Assembly (NCBI RefSeq): GCF_025273675.1
Contig: NZ_CP045809.1
Coordinates: 2,232,001 to 2,296,000 of the forward strand
DNA: 64,000 nt
From: Gordonia pseudamarae
GTDB taxonomy: Bacteria > Actinomycetota > Actinomycetes > Mycobacteriales > Mycobacteriaceae
Direction of reading: 5' to 3'
The position numbers and the translations under genes are program-made. Below, piece by piece: positions 7,404-17,079 of this stretch; the stretch's first letter is position 1; each line of letters starts with the position of its first letter. Below the pieces are notes generated by a model. It had not been told where the DNA came from. It made no database searches and was given only the letters and a program-made list of their open reading frames with translations.

Positions 7404-9416
7404 GTGGTGTCCACCGTCTCCAAGGTGTCTGTCGCGGTCAAGCGCCTGTTGCTCGGCCGGCCGTTCCGCAGCGACAAACTCGATCACACCCTGCTGCCCA
7501 AACGCATCGCGCTACCCGTTTTCGCCTCCGATGCGATGTCGTCGGTGGCGTACGCGCCGCAGGAGATCTTCCTGGTCCTGTCGATCGCCGGGGTCAGCGC
7601 GCTGACTTTCACTCCGTGGGTGGCGGTCGCGGTGGCCGTGGTGATGGTGGTCGTGGTGGCCAGCTACCGCCAGAACGTGCACGCCTATCCCTCCGGCGGC
7701 GGCGACTACGAGATCGCCAACGTCAACCTGGGGCCGAACGCGGGGCTCACCGTCGGCAGCGCGCTGCTCGTCGACTATGTGCTGACCGTGGCGGTGTCGA
7801 TCGCCTCGGCCGCCGAGAACATCGGGTCCGCGGTCCCGTTCGTCCACGAGCACAAGGTCTGGTTCAGCGTGGCCGCGATCGCCGTGCTGACCGCGATCAA
7901 TCTGCGCGGAATCAAGGAATCCGGTGCGGTTCTGGCGATCCCGACCTATGCGTTCATCATCGGTGTGGGTGCCATGTTGGTGTGGGGTTTTGTGGAAGTT
8001 TTCCTCCTGGACCGAGACCTGAATGCTGAGACCAGCGGGTTCGGGCTGCGAGCCGAGGACCATCACCTGGCCGGGATCGCGTTCGTGTTCCTGATCGCCC
8101 GGGCCTTCTCGTCCGGTTGCGCCGCGCTCACCGGGGTGGAGGCGATCAGCAACGGGGTGCCCGCCTTCCGCAAGCCCAAGTCGCGCAACGCGGCGGCCAC
8201 ATTGCTCATGCTCGGCGCGTTCTCCATCACCCTGCTGCTGGGTATCGTGTTGCTGGCCCAGAAGATCGGCGCCAAGTACGTGATGGATCCGGCGAACGAC
8301 CTGATCGGTGCACCCGCGGACTACCACCAGAAGTCGATGATCGCGCAGTTGGCGATGGCCGTCTTCGGTGACGTCTCGATCGGTTTCTACTTCGTGGCCA
8401 TCGCGACCGCACTCATCCTGGTTCTGGCCGCCAACACCGCGTTCAACGGCTTTCCGCTGCTGGCCTCGGTGCTGGCGCAGGACCGCTACCTGCCCCGGCA
8501 GATGCACACCCGCGGTGACCGGCTCGCCTTCAGCAACGGCATCCTGTTCCTTGCGGTGGCCGCGGTCATCTTCGTGATCGCCTTCGGCGCCGAGGTCACC
8601 GTGCTGATCCAGCTGTACATCGTGGGCGTGTTCGTGTCGTTCACGCTGAGCCAGACGGGGATGGTGCGGCACTGGACGCGGCTGCTGCGCACGGAGACCG
8701 ACCCGCAGGCGCGGCGGCGGATGGTGCAGTCCAGGGTGGTCAACTTCGTGGGCCTGGTGATGACCGCGTCCGTGCTGGTGGTGGTGCTGATCACCAAGTT
8801 CACCGCCGGTGCGTGGATCGCGATCGTGCTGATGGTGGCGATCTTCGGGTTGATGAAGCTGATCCACTCACACTACGCGAATGTGCAGCGTGAACTCGAC
8901 CGCGACGACGAGAGCGCCGTCCTGCCCAGCCGCACCCACTCGATCGTGCTGGTGTCGGGTCTGAATCTCGCCACCCGCCGCGCCGTCCGCTACGCGCGCG
9001 CCACCAGACCCGACACACTGGAGGCGATCACGGTCAATGTCGACGACCGGTCCACCCGGACGCTGGTGTCGCGGTGGGAGGCCAGCGAGATCGAGGTGCC
9101 GCTCAAGGTGATCGCCTCGCCGTACCGGGAGATCACCCGGCCGGTGATCGACTATGTGCGCCGGGTCCGCCGCGAATCACCCCGCGATGTGGTGACCGTG
9201 TTCATTCCCGAGTACGTGGTGGGTCACTGGTGGGAGCAGATCCTGCACAATCAGTCCGCGTTGCGGCTCAAGAGCCGACTGCTGTTCGAACCCGGCGTGA
9301 TGGTGACGTCGGTGCCGTGGCAGCTCAACTCCTCCGACCGGCTCAAGGATCGCGACATGAATGTATACGGACCCGGCGACACGCGCCGCGGCATGGGTGG
9401 GACGGAACGACGCTGA
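7404..9416 (+). CDS. APC-superfamily permease, possible KimA-like K+ importer
   Basis: About 670 residues: a hydrophobic N-terminal part with about 12 membrane segments (residues roughly 35-490) and a cytoplasmic C-terminal domain of about 170 residues. ALPVFASDAMSSVAYAPQE and YPSGGGDYEIAN are hallmark stretches of the APC subgroup that includes KimA and Rv2690c. Known KimA proteins import K+ and are shut by c-di-AMP. Assignment to K+ rests on family resemblance and the adjacent divergent trkA pair; amino acid transport cannot be excluded. Tandem GTG codons at 7404 and 7407 are both possible starts. Confidence 0.82.
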   Translation: MVSTVSKVSVAVKRLLLGRPFRSDKLDHTLLPKRIALPVFASDAMSSVAYAPQEIFLVLSIAGVSALTFTPWVAVAVAVVMVVVVASYRQNVHAYPSGGGDYEIANVNLGPNAGLTVGSALLVDYVLTVAVSIASAAENIGSAVPFVHEHKVWFSVAAIAVLTAINLRGIKESGAVLAIPTYAFIIGVGAMLVWGFVEVFLLDRDLNAETSGFGLRAEDHHLAGIAFVFLIARAFSSGCAALTGVEAISNGVPAFRKPKSRNAAATLLMLGAFSITLLLGIVLLAQKIGAKYVMDPANDLIGAPADYHQKSMIAQLAMAVFGDVSIGFYFVAIATALILVLAANTAFNGFPLLASVLAQDRYLPRQMHTRGDRLAFSNGILFLAVAAVIFVIAFGAEVTVLIQLYIVGVFVSFTLSQTGMVRHWTRLLRTETDPQARRRMVQSRVVNFVGLVMTASVLVVVLITKFTAGAWIAIVLMVAIFGLMKLIHSHYANVQRELDRDDESAVLPSRTHSIVLVSGLNLATRRAVRYARATRPDTLEAITVNVDDRSTRTLVSRWEASEIEVPLKVIASPYREITRPVIDYVRRVRRESPRDVVTVFIPEYVVGHWWEQILHNQSALRLKSRLLFEPGVMVTSVPWQLNSSDRLKDRDMNVYGPGDTRRGMGGTERR

Positions 9417-9417
9417 C

Positions 9418-10695
9418 ATGACTGATCTGAATGTGCTGGACACCGAGCTGGAGACGGTGCGAATGGCAAACGGCGGCGACGCCGTCGGCCATGTCGACGG
9501 GCGGGTGGTGTTCGTGCGGGGCGCGTTGCCGGGTGAGCGGGTCCGGGTGCGGATCGAGGACCGCAGCAACGATCGTTTCTGGCGGGCCGTGGTCACCGAC
9601 GTCCTCGATCCGGCTCCGGACCGGGTGCCGCCGGCGTGCGAGGCCGCGGCACACGGGGCCGGCTGCTGCGACCTGTCGTTCGTCGAGCCGGCCGCGGCGC
9701 GTCGACTCAAGACCGGGGTGACCGCCGACGTGCTGCGCCGCATCGGGCCGCTGACCGATGACGGACTGGCGGCCGCGGGACTTTTCGACGAGGGAGTGCG
9801 GGCGCTGGGACCGGACGGGGAGGGCTGGCGCATCCGCACCCGGCTGTTCGTCGACGATCAGGGCCGGGCCGGGGTGCATGCGTGGCACGCGAGCACGGTC
9901 ATCGTCGGACACCATTGCAGCGCGCCGCTGGCCGGTCTGGTCGCCGGGCTGGACGTGGAGCGTTTCACCCCGGGCGCCGAGATCGTGGCCGTCGCCGGTG
10001 CAGACGGCCGCCATCTGGCCGAGATCGCGCCGCCGGAACCGGTGCGCGGAGACAGGGGCGACCGGCGGCATGTGCAGCGCACCCGCCGGAGTCGGGCCGC
10101 GGCACGCAGCACGAGAATGCTGGAGGGCGCGGAAACGGTGCCGCACACGGTCGGTGACCGTACTTGGGATATCGGGGTGAACGGGTTCTGGCAGGCGCAC
10201 CGGGCGGCACCGGCCACCTATGCCGCCACCGTCGTCGCCATGATGGAGAACGTGGACGTCGATCCGGCGGGCACGGTGGCCTGGGACCTGTACGGGGGTG
10301 CGGGGATCTATGCGGGCGCGCTGCTCGACAATGCTGCCGCGCAGGTCCACGTGGTGGATTCGGACGCCGGTGCCATCAGTGCCGCGAGCACAACCTTCGC
10401 CGGTGAGGCGCGGCTCCGCGCGCATCGCGGCGAGGTCGCCGAGACCGCGGTGGGTCTGCCGTCTCCCGACATCGTGGTACTCGATCCGCCGCGGACGGGC
10501 GCCGGGCGCGCGGTGATCGACATGATCGCCGCTGCCGACCCGCGGGTGGTGGTGCATGTGGGCTGTGATGTCGGCCGTTTCGCCCGTGACCTGGCGTTCC
10601 TGGCCGAGCGTGGCTATCGTGTTCGCGCGCTGCGCGCGTTCGACGCCTTCCCGGGCACCCACCACGTGGAGACAATCGCCTGCCTCACCCGCTGA
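9418..10695 (+). CDS. TrmA/RumA-family SAM-dependent RNA uracil methyltransferase
   Basis: A 425-residue protein starting one base after the stop codon of the permease. An N-terminal TRAM domain (residues about 5-65) is followed by a Cys cluster (CEAAAHGAGCC plus a later HHC) resembling the Fe-S site of the RumA family, then a Rossmann methylase domain with WDLYGGAGIYAGALL (SAM binding), VVLDPPRTGAGR and the catalytic Cys in VGCDVGRFARDL. The family methylates C5 of uridine in tRNA or 23S rRNA; which RNA is not visible from sequence. Matches Rv2689c by position. Confidence 0.88.
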   Translation: MTDLNVLDTELETVRMANGGDAVGHVDGRVVFVRGALPGERVRVRIEDRSNDRFWRAVVTDVLDPAPDRVPPACEAAAHGAGCCDLSFVEPAAARRLKTGVTADVLRRIGPLTDDGLAAAGLFDEGVRALGPDGEGWRIRTRLFVDDQGRAGVHAWHASTVIVGHHCSAPLAGLVAGLDVERFTPGAEIVAVAGADGRHLAEIAPPEPVRGDRGDRRHVQRTRRSRAAARSTRMLEGAETVPHTVGDRTWDIGVNGFWQAHRAAPATYAATVVAMMENVDVDPAGTVAWDLYGGAGIYAGALLDNAAAQVHVVDSDAGAISAASTTFAGEARLRAHRGEVAETAVGLPSPDIVVLDPPRTGAGRAVIDMIAAADPRVVVHVGCDVGRFARDLAFLAERGYRVRALRAFDAFPGTHHVETIACLTR

Positions 10696-10706
10696 CCGCG
10701 CCGGGT

Positions 10707-10766
10707 GTGTGGCCCGGACCCGTGTCGCCCGGACCCGTGTGGCCCGGACCCGTGTGGCCAGGTGTA
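10707..10766. repeat. Tandem repeat, 15-bp unit, about 4 copies
   Basis: GTGTGGCCCGGACCC repeats at 10707, 10722 (one substitution) and 10737, with a degenerate fourth copy from 10752. It lies between the convergent TrmA-like methylase and lipase genes. Confidence 0.85.
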
Positions 10767-10778
10767 GGACACGTACAG

Positions 10779-11624
10779 CTAGGACACCCGGGCCGCGTCG
10801 GCGTGTGCGGTGAGCCAGTCCACGGTCGTGCCGATCACCGTCTCACGTTCGGGTTCGTTGAAGATCTCGTGGAACAGCCCGTCGTAGATGATCAGCGTTT
10901 TGTCCGTCGACCCGGCCAGTCGGTCGACCATCCGGCTGCCCTCGGGCTCGGTCAGCGCGTCGTCGCCGCCATGCATCACCAGCAGCGGGATCCGGAGCGA
11001 GGGAAGGCGTCCGGGAAAGGACTGCATGGTGGTCATCAACGCGCCGCCGAGGCCCGCGGGGACCTTGCCGCGCACCACCAACGGATCGTTGTCGTAGTCG
11101 GCCACCACTTTCGGGTCGCGCGAGATGCTTTCCGCGTCGAGCGCGGTGGACGGCAGCCAGGGCACCAGGCGGCCCAGGACCGGGGCGAGTCTGACCAGGA
11201 TCGGCGACAGATCGGACCCGGGGACCACGGCCGCACCAGAGAGCACCAGGCCGTCGAGACGGTCCTGGTGATCGAGGGCGTAGTCGAGCGCGATGCAGCC
11301 GCCCATGCTGTGCCCGAGCAGGAACGTGGGCAGTCCGTCGATCCGCACCGCATCGAGCACGGTGTCGATATCGTCGGTGTAGTCGGCGAAATTGCTGATC
11401 CGCAGTCGCTTTCCATCGGAACGCCCGTGCCCGAGATGGTCGGGGACCGCGACCGTGAAGCCGGCCGCCACCATCGCCCGCACCACATGGCCGTAGCGTC
11501 GGCCGTGCTCGGCGAGACCGTGTGCGATGAGCACCACGCCGCGCGACTCACCGTCGGGGATGCTCACGTCATAGCGGATGACATGCCCGTGGGCGCCCAG
11601 GAATTGGCGTTCTTCGGTCGGCAC
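10779..11624 (-). CDS. Monoacylglycerol lipase family alpha/beta hydrolase
   Basis: A 281-residue cytosolic hydrolase of the Hydrolase_4 type. The oxyanion region is VVLIAHGLAEHGRRY; the nucleophile elbow is GHSMGG with Ser106; the late Asp is in VMHGGDDALTEP and the His in GLFHEIFNE, so the triad is complete. The close relative in M. tuberculosis is the monoglyceride lipase Rv0183. Length is normal. The likely role is release of glycerol and fatty acid from monoacylglycerols; exact substrate is inferred. Divergent from dxs. Confidence 0.9.
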   Translation of the reverse strand: MPTEERQFLGAHGHVIRYDVSIPDGESRGVVLIAHGLAEHGRRYGHVVRAMVAAGFTVAVPDHLGHGRSDGKRLRISNFADYTDDIDTVLDAVRIDGLPTFLLGHSMGGCIALDYALDHQDRLDGLVLSGAAVVPGSDLSPILVRLAPVLGRLVPWLPSTALDAESISRDPKVVADYDNDPLVVRGKVPAGLGGALMTTMQSFPGRLPSLRIPLLVMHGGDDALTEPEGSRMVDRLAGSTDKTLIIYDGLFHEIFNEPERETVIGTTVDWLTAHADAARVS

Positions 11625-11784
11625 GTGGCCTCCTTACGTCGGTGGGTGCTGGCAGTACCCGATTGTGCGGGTTCTCAGATGCGTTCGCCCTCACATAGTG
11701 GCATCCGGGGTCACCGGCCGCGGACGGTGGTACATCACATCCGGGTTGGCGGGGGCGGTCGGCGCGGTCGCCTAGACTGTGCAG

Positions 11785-11818
11785 CACGCCCCGCGGACAC
11801 TCCGAGTGTCCGGGCGTG
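11785..11818 (+). promoter_or_regulatory. Inverted repeat upstream of dxs
   Basis: CACGCCC (11785-11791) and GGACACT (11795-11801) pair with AGTGTCC (11805-11811) and GGGCGTG (11812-11818), giving a hairpin with a 3-base bulge. It lies 32 bases before the dxs start and could be an operator or part of the 5' leader. It has no T tract, so it is not a classical terminator. Confidence 0.45.
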
Positions 11819-11850
11819 ACGAGTGTGACGGTGATGATGGAGGTTTGGCG

Positions 11851-13830
11851 ATGGGCGTGCTCGATCGGATAGATTCTCCTGCCGATCTCCGGTCGCTCTC
11901 CGACGACGAGATGGTCGAACTGGCCGCGGAGATCCGCGCGTTCCTCATCGAGAAGGTCGCCGCCAGCGGCGGACATATCGGCCCCAACCTCGGCGTCGTG
12001 GAATTGACGTTGGCGTTGCACCGGGTGTTCGATTCGCCGCACGATCCGATCCTGTTCGACACCGGCCACCAGTCGTACGTGCACAAGATCGTCACCGGCC
12101 GCAAAGCCGGTTTCGACAAGCTGCGCCAGCGTGGCGGGCTCACCGGCTATCAGGAGCGAGCCGAGAGCGAGCACGACTGGATAGAGTCCTCGCACGCGTC
12201 GGCGGCGCTGTCCTACACCGACGGCCTGGCCAAATCGTTCGAGCTGACCGGGCAGGACCGCACCGTGGTGGCGGTCGTCGGGGACGGTGCGCTCACCGGT
12301 GGCATGTGCTGGGAGGCGCTTAACAACATCGCCGCCGCCGACCGGCCGGTGGTGGTCGTCGTCAACGACAACGGCCGTTCCTATGCCCCAACGATCGGCG
12401 GATTCGCCCGGCACCTGTCGGGTCTACGCCTGCAGCCCGGGTACGAGAGGCTCCTCACCGAGGGCCGCCGGGCGCTGCAGAAGCTTCCGGTGGTCGGCGA
12501 ACCGGCGTACGCGGTGTTGCACGGTATGAAGAGTGGTCTGAAGGATCTGCTCGCCCCGCAGGCCATGTTCACCGATCTCGGGATCAAGTACGTCGGGCCG
12601 GTCAACGGCCACGACATCGTTGAACTCGAATCGGCGTTCGCGCAGGCCAAGGCGTTCGGTGGGCCGGTCATCGTGCATGCCGTCACCCGCAAGGGCATGG
12701 GCTACGAGCCCGCCGAGAACCACGAGGAAGACCAGATGCACGCCACGGGCGTCATCGATCCGGTCACCGGGCGGGCCACCAGTGTGTCACCGCTGGGCTG
12801 GACCGAGGTGTTCTCGGCCGCACTCATCGAGGCCGGTGCCCGCCGCAAGGACATCGTCGCCATCACCGCCGCGATGCCCGGCCCGACCGGCACGCTGCCC
12901 TTCGGGGAGAAGTTCCCGGATCGACTTTTCGACGTCGGAATCGCCGAGCAGCACGCGTTGACCTCCGCCGCAGGACTCGCCCTGGGCGGCCTGCATCCCG
13001 TGGTGGCCATCTACTCCACCTTCCTCAACCGGGCGTTCGACCAGCTGTTGATGGATGTGGCCCTGTTGCGGCAGCCGGTGACAGTGGTCCTCGACCGTTC
13101 CGGCATCACCGGACCCGACGGACCGAGCCATCACGGCATGTGGGATCTGTCGCTGTTGGCGATGGTGCCCGGGATGCGGGTGGCCGCTCCGCGCGACGCG
13201 GTGCGTCTGCGTGAGGAGTTCGCCGAGGCGATCGCCACCGACACCGGACCCACCGCTGTGAGGTTCTCCAAAGGTGCTGTGCCCGAAGACATCCGGTCCG
13301 TTCAGCGACTGGCCGACGGAGTGGATGTGCTGCGCCGCGGCGTGCCGGGCGCGGGAACGGTCAGTGGTGATGTGCTCATCGTCGCGGTCGGTGCGTTCTG
13401 CTCGCTCGCGCTCGACACCGCCGACCGGTTGTCACAGCAGGGGATCGCGGCCACCGTCGTCGACCCGCGCTGGGTGCTGCCGGTTCCCGGATCGATCGTC
13501 GGCCTGGCCCGCACGCATCGTCTGGTGGTGACGCTGGAGGACGGCGGCATCAGCGGTGGCGTCGGTTCGGCCGTCGCGGCGGCGGTGAGTGCCGCTGATC
13601 TGGTGGTTCCGGTGCAGCAGCGGGGTATCCCGCAGGAATTCATCGAGATGGGGTCGCGCGGAGAGATTCTCGCCGAGCTCGGGTTGACCGCACAGGACCT
13701 GGCGCGGTCCATCACGGCAACCGTTTCGCGGATGCAGTCGATTCCCGAACTCGGTGACGACGCACTCGCGGATGCTCCGGCCGATCAGGCCGCGGATTCG
13801 CGCACCGCCGACTCGCACGCCGACGACTGA
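11851..13830 (+). CDS. dxs: 1-deoxy-D-xylulose-5-phosphate synthase
   Basis: First enzyme of the MEP isoprenoid pathway: condenses pyruvate and glyceraldehyde 3-phosphate, with thiamine diphosphate. 659 residues. Visible features are the catalytic-site His41 in [18 protein letters not shown], the ThDP motif [18 protein letters not shown] (from residue 144), the catalytic Glu in [14 protein letters not shown] (about 366), and a transketolase C-terminal domain. ATG 11851 is preceded by ATGGAGG; a longer open frame upstream has no support. An acidic tail follows the family core. Confidence 0.98.
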   Translation: MGVLDRIDSPADLRSLSDDEMVELAAEIRAFLIEKVAASGGHIGPNLGVVELTLALHRVFDSPHDPILFDTGHQSYVHKIVTGRKAGFDKLRQRGGLTGYQERAESEHDWIESSHASAALSYTDGLAKSFELTGQDRTVVAVVGDGALTGGMCWEALNNIAAADRPVVVVVNDNGRSYAPTIGGFARHLSGLRLQPGYERLLTEGRRALQKLPVVGEPAYAVLHGMKSGLKDLLAPQAMFTDLGIKYVGPVNGHDIVELESAFAQAKAFGGPVIVHAVTRKGMGYEPAENHEEDQMHATGVIDPVTGRATSVSPLGWTEVFSAALIEAGARRKDIVAITAAMPGPTGTLPFGEKFPDRLFDVGIAEQHALTSAAGLALGGLHPVVAIYSTFLNRAFDQLLMDVALLRQPVTVVLDRSGITGPDGPSHHGMWDLSLLAMVPGMRVAAPRDAVRLREEFAEAIATDTGPTAVRFSKGAVPEDIRSVQRLADGVDVLRRGVPGAGTVSGDVLIVAVGAFCSLALDTADRLSQQGIAATVVDPRWVLPVPGSIVGLARTHRLVVTLEDGGISGGVGSAVAAAVSAADLVVPVQQRGIPQEFIEMGSRGEILAELGLTAQDLARSITATVSRMQSIPELGDDALADAPADQAADSRTADSHADD

Positions 13831-13933
13831 CTCCGGCAGCGGATTCGATGCCACCTCGGGCGCCGACGCCGCACTGGAACCGGTAGCCCGCCTTCTCCAT
13901 CTCGCGGCCGCGCCACCACACGGCTCATCCCGG

Positions 13934-14018
13934 ACCAGTGCAGGCCAATGACCAGTGCAGGCCAATGATCAGGGCAGGCCAATGATCAGGGCCGGTCAAT
14001 GATCAGGGCCGGTCAGGC
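13934..14018. repeat. Tandem repeat, 5 x 17 bp
   Basis: Units of the type ACCAGTGCAGGCCAATG / ATCAGGGCCGGTCAATG are repeated five times with gradual sequence drift along the array. It lies between the convergent dxs and RNase D-like genes and overlaps the last codons of the latter. Confidence 0.9.
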
Positions 14019-15257
14019 ATCGGCTGTCGGTGCGCTGTCCGGCGCGTCACCGGCTGTGTTCAGCGCTTCGGCGATCGCGCCGGACACCACATACCGCTGC
14101 CACGACCGGGCCCCGGCATCAGCGAGACGGGCGTCGACGGACTCGGGGGTGGCCGGCAGGTCCACGCCCTCCCAACACAGGGTGCGCACGACGTCCGGAG
14201 CGAGCAGATTCTCGGGTGGAAGCTCGTTCTCCTCGGCGAGCGCACCGAGCAGCGGCCGGATCACGGCGGCCCGTTCGGCGCCCTCCGGGTTGCTGCGATC
14301 CCATCGGTTGTAGGCGGGCAGGCCGGTCGACGGTGGTTTGCGGGGGGGAAGTTCGGCGGTGGGCAGCGCTCTGGCCCGTTCGAGCGCGTCGAACCAGGTT
14401 CGGGCGTTGCGGCTTTGCCGCGGACCGCCGAACACCGGTAGCCGCGTCAGATCGCGGATGGTGGCCGGGTCGGCGGTGGCGGCGGTGACGATCGCCGAAT
14501 CGGGCAGGATGCGCCCCGGGGCGATGTCACGGCGGCGGGCGACCTCCTCGCGCGCCAGCCACAGTTCACGTACCGCGGCGAGCGCGCGGGCGCTCTTGAC
14601 GGTGTGGATCCCGGTGGTCCGGCGCCACCGGTCGACGCGGGCCGGTGGCGTGGGCCGGTTGAGTATCGCGGCGAACTCCTCATGCGCCCACTCACCCTTG
14701 CCGGCCTCGGTCAGGGCTGCGGCGGTGGCCTCGCGCAACTCGACCAGCACCTCCACGTCCAGCGCCGCGTACACCAGCCAATCGTGAGGCAGTGGCCGCC
14801 GCGACCAGTCCGCCGCGCCGTGGCCCTTGCTCAGCCCGAGTCCCAGAAACTCCTCGACCATGGTGGCCAGGTTCACCTTCGGACGTCCCAACAGCCGGCC
14901 GGCCAGTTCTGTGTCGAACAGCTCCGAGCACACGAAACCGACCTCACGCAGGCACGGCAGATCCTGGTCGGCGGCGTGCAACACCCATTCGGGGCCGGTC
15001 AGCACGTCGATGACCGGGGTCAGTGCTTCCGGGTCCAGGGTGGGATCGAGCAGGAAGGATCCCGCACCCGTACGTTTGAGCTGGATCAGGTAGGCGCGCT
15101 GGGAGTACCGATAGCCCGACGCGCGTTCGGTGTCGACGGCGATGGGGCCGGTACCGCCGGCCAGACGTCGCGCGGTGTCGGCGAACTCGTCCGCCGATGT
15201 CAGCACCGGCGGCACACCGCCGGCCGGCTCGGTGAGTGGCGTGGGCGTGTCGGTCAT
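14013..15257 (-). CDS. RNase D-like 3'-5' exoribonuclease with HRDC domain
   Basis: A 414-residue protein. The N-terminal DEDD exonuclease domain shows VDTERASGYRY (first D and E), HAADQDLPCLREVG and YAALDVEVLVEL; an HRDC domain (about residues 215-290, near TVKSARALAAVRELWLAREEVARRRD) and an extra C-terminal helical domain follow. This is Rv2681-type RNase D; role in RNA 3'-end trimming is inferred from the family. ATG 15257 overlaps the stop of the DUF3000 gene (ATGA), so the pair is translationally coupled. Confidence 0.9.
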   Translation of the reverse strand: MTDTPTPLTEPAGGVPPVLTSADEFADTARRLAGGTGPIAVDTERASGYRYSQRAYLIQLKRTGAGSFLLDPTLDPEALTPVIDVLTGPEWVLHAADQDLPCLREVGFVCSELFDTELAGRLLGRPKVNLATMVEEFLGLGLSKGHGAADWSRRPLPHDWLVYAALDVEVLVELREATAAALTEAGKGEWAHEEFAAILNRPTPPARVDRWRRTTGIHTVKSARALAAVRELWLAREEVARRRDIAPGRILPDSAIVTAATADPATIRDLTRLPVFGGPRQSRNARTWFDALERARALPTAELPPRKPPSTGLPAYNRWDRSNPEGAERAAVIRPLLGALAEENELPPENLLAPDVVRTLCWEGVDLPATPESVDARLADAGARSWQRYVVSGAIAEALNTAGDAPDSAPTADA

Positions 15258-15874
15258 AGCTCGGTCACACCCACCGGCGGCAGGCCCGCCGCCGCAGACA
15301 GGACCTCGCAGAAGGCCTCCAGATGCCGGCCGAGGCCCAGATCCGTCGCCGTCCACGAGGCGCGCAGTTCGAGTTGGTGGGTCCGCGGCTGTCCGGCCAT
15401 GTCGCCGTAGCGCACCGATGTGGTGGAGGTTACGGTCCCGCCCAGCGCGGTCACCTCCACCTCACCGAACGATGACGCCGTGTCGCCCTCGGCGACCCCC
15501 AGCGCATCGGCCAGCCAGCTCCAGGCGACCTCCGGCAGCAGCGGGTCCATCGCCAGTGCGGCCTCGACCTCGGCCTGCACGTAGGCCACCAGCCGCATCG
15601 TGCCGTTCCACGCCTCGTGCCCGGCGGGGTCGTGCAACAGGATCAACCGGCCGAACGTGCTGCCCTGGTCGTCCTCGTGCAGCCCTTCGGAGTCGTCGAT
15701 CTGTTGCACCTCGGCGCCCAGTGCATGGCTGAACGGCGCCAGCCGCTGTGGCGGGCGAATGGGTCCGACCTCGATCTCCGGGCGGATGTGCGCACCGGCC
15801 AAGGAGTCCACCGCGAGCCGGAAGTCTTCCGGTATGCGCGTTGAGGACTCGGTCGAAGCTCCGGGAGGGGTCAC
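15254..15874 (-). CDS. DUF3000 family protein
   Basis: A 206-residue soluble protein of the DUF3000 family (Rv2680), function unknown. Features include [20 protein letters not shown] near the N-terminus and [22 protein letters not shown] in the middle. It is the first gene of a two-gene operon with the RNase D-like gene (4-base overlap) and is divergent from hemE. The start is GTG 15874. Confidence 0.88.
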   Translation of the reverse strand: MTPPGASTESSTRIPEDFRLAVDSLAGAHIRPEIEVGPIRPPQRLAPFSHALGAEVQQIDDSEGLHEDDQGSTFGRLILLHDPAGHEAWNGTMRLVAYVQAEVEAALAMDPLLPEVAWSWLADALGVAEGDTASSFGEVEVTALGGTVTSTTSVRYGDMAGQPRTHQLELRASWTATDLGLGRHLEAFCEVLSAAAGLPPVGVTEL

Positions 15875-15972
15875 GCACGTACGGTAAGTCGGTGACGGCG
15901 TGTCGTCGTGGAGGCGCGCCGAAGAGCGCTGCCTCGCGAGGGGAGTCCCGCCGTGTTCGCGGGTGGCCGATC

Positions 15973-17079
15973 ATGGCAGAGTTGACCGTGATGCCGCACG
16001 AATCCGGAGCGCACAATCGGCGCTCACGCAGCCACAGTTCACCGCTCTCGCTGGTTGCCGCAGCGACCGGGCGCAAACCCAGCCGACGTCCGGTGTGGTT
16101 CATGCGCCAGGCCGGGCGATCACTGCCCGAGTACCGCGCGATCCGCGCCGACCACGGGATGCTCGAAGCCTGCTTCGACCCGGCGATGGTCTGCGAGATC
16201 ACCCTGCAACCGGTTCGCAGGCACGACGTCGACGCCGCGATCCTGTTCTCCGACATCGTCGTGCCGCTGCGCGCCGCGGGCATCGACCTCGACATCGTCG
16301 CCGGCACCGGTCCGGTGATCGCCCGACCGGTCCGCACCACCGGCGACGTGGCCGCGCTGCCGAGGTTGGAGCCCGCGGGTGTCGGCGCGATCGGCAAGGC
16401 CGTCGAACTGATCCTTGCCGAGCTGGCCGAGAGGACCGCGCTGATCGGTTTCGCCGGCGCTCCCTTCACCCTCGCGTCGTATCTCATCGAAGGTGGCCCG
16501 AGCCGTACCTACACGCACACCAAGGCACTGATGTACGGCGATCCGGTCACCTGGAACGCGCTGATGGGGCACCTGGCCGACATCACCATCGAGTTCCTGC
16601 GGGTGCAGCTCGACGCGGGTGTGGACGCCGTGCAGCTGTTCGATTCGTGGGCGGGTCAACTCTCGCCCGCCGACTACCGGCATTACGTGGCACCGCACAG
16701 TGCCCGCGTGTTCGCCGAGATCGCCGACTACGGAGTACCGCGCATCCATTTCGGGGTGGGCACCGGTGAGCTGTTGCCCGCGATGACCGAGGTCGGGCCG
16801 GACGTGATCGGCGTCGACTGGCGGGTCCCGCTCGACGAGGCCGTGCGCAGGGTGGGCCCCGGCAAGGCGGTGCAGGGCAACCTCGACCCGACGGTGCTGT
16901 TCGCCGGTTCCGACGTCATCGAGCGTGAGGTGCGACGGGTCGTCGACGACGGTGACCGGGCCATCGCCGCCGGCGCCGTCGGGCACATCTTCAACCTCGG
17001 GCACGGGGTGCTGCCCACCACCGACCCGGACACCCTCACCCGGACCGTCGAACTCATCCACTCCGCCGACCTGCCGTGA
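15973..17079 (+). CDS. hemE: Uroporphyrinogen decarboxylase
   Basis: Decarboxylates the four acetate side chains of uroporphyrinogen III to give coproporphyrinogen III. 368 residues. The family signatures are [20 protein letters not shown] (active-site loop with Arg) and [17 protein letters not shown]; the catalytic Asp region is [19 protein letters not shown] 15973 is chosen; a second ATG lies 18 bases further on. The stop overlaps the start of the next haem gene (GTGA), showing an operon. Confidence 0.97.
   Translation: MAELTVMPHESGAHNRRSRSHSSPLSLVAAATGRKPSRRPVWFMRQAGRSLPEYRAIRADHGMLEACFDPAMVCEITLQPVRRHDVDAAILFSDIVVPLRAAGIDLDIVAGTGPVIARPVRTTGDVAALPRLEPAGVGAIGKAVELILAELAERTALIGFAGAPFTLASYLIEGGPSRTYTHTKALMYGDPVTWNALMGHLADITIEFLRVQLDAGVDAVQLFDSWAGQLSPADYRHYVAPHSARVFAEIADYGVPRIHFGVGTGELLPAMTEVGPDVIGVDWRVPLDEAVRRVGPGKAVQGNLDPTVLFAGSDVIEREVRRVVDDGDRAIAAGAVGHIFNLGHGVLPTTDPDTLTRTVELIHSADLP

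Noticed and set aside
7512..8867. 451-codon open frame opposite the APC permease
   Set aside because: It is a GC-skew shadow: low-complexity His/Asp/Arg-rich protein without domains, whereas the plus-strand permease is clear.
9343..10665. 440-codon open frame opposite the TrmA-like gene
   Set aside because: No recognisable features; the plus strand encodes a full methylase with catalytic motifs.
13934..14018. Possible CRISPR array
   Set aside because: Units are 17 bp in direct contact without spacers, and no cas genes are nearby. The same holds for the other tandem repeats.
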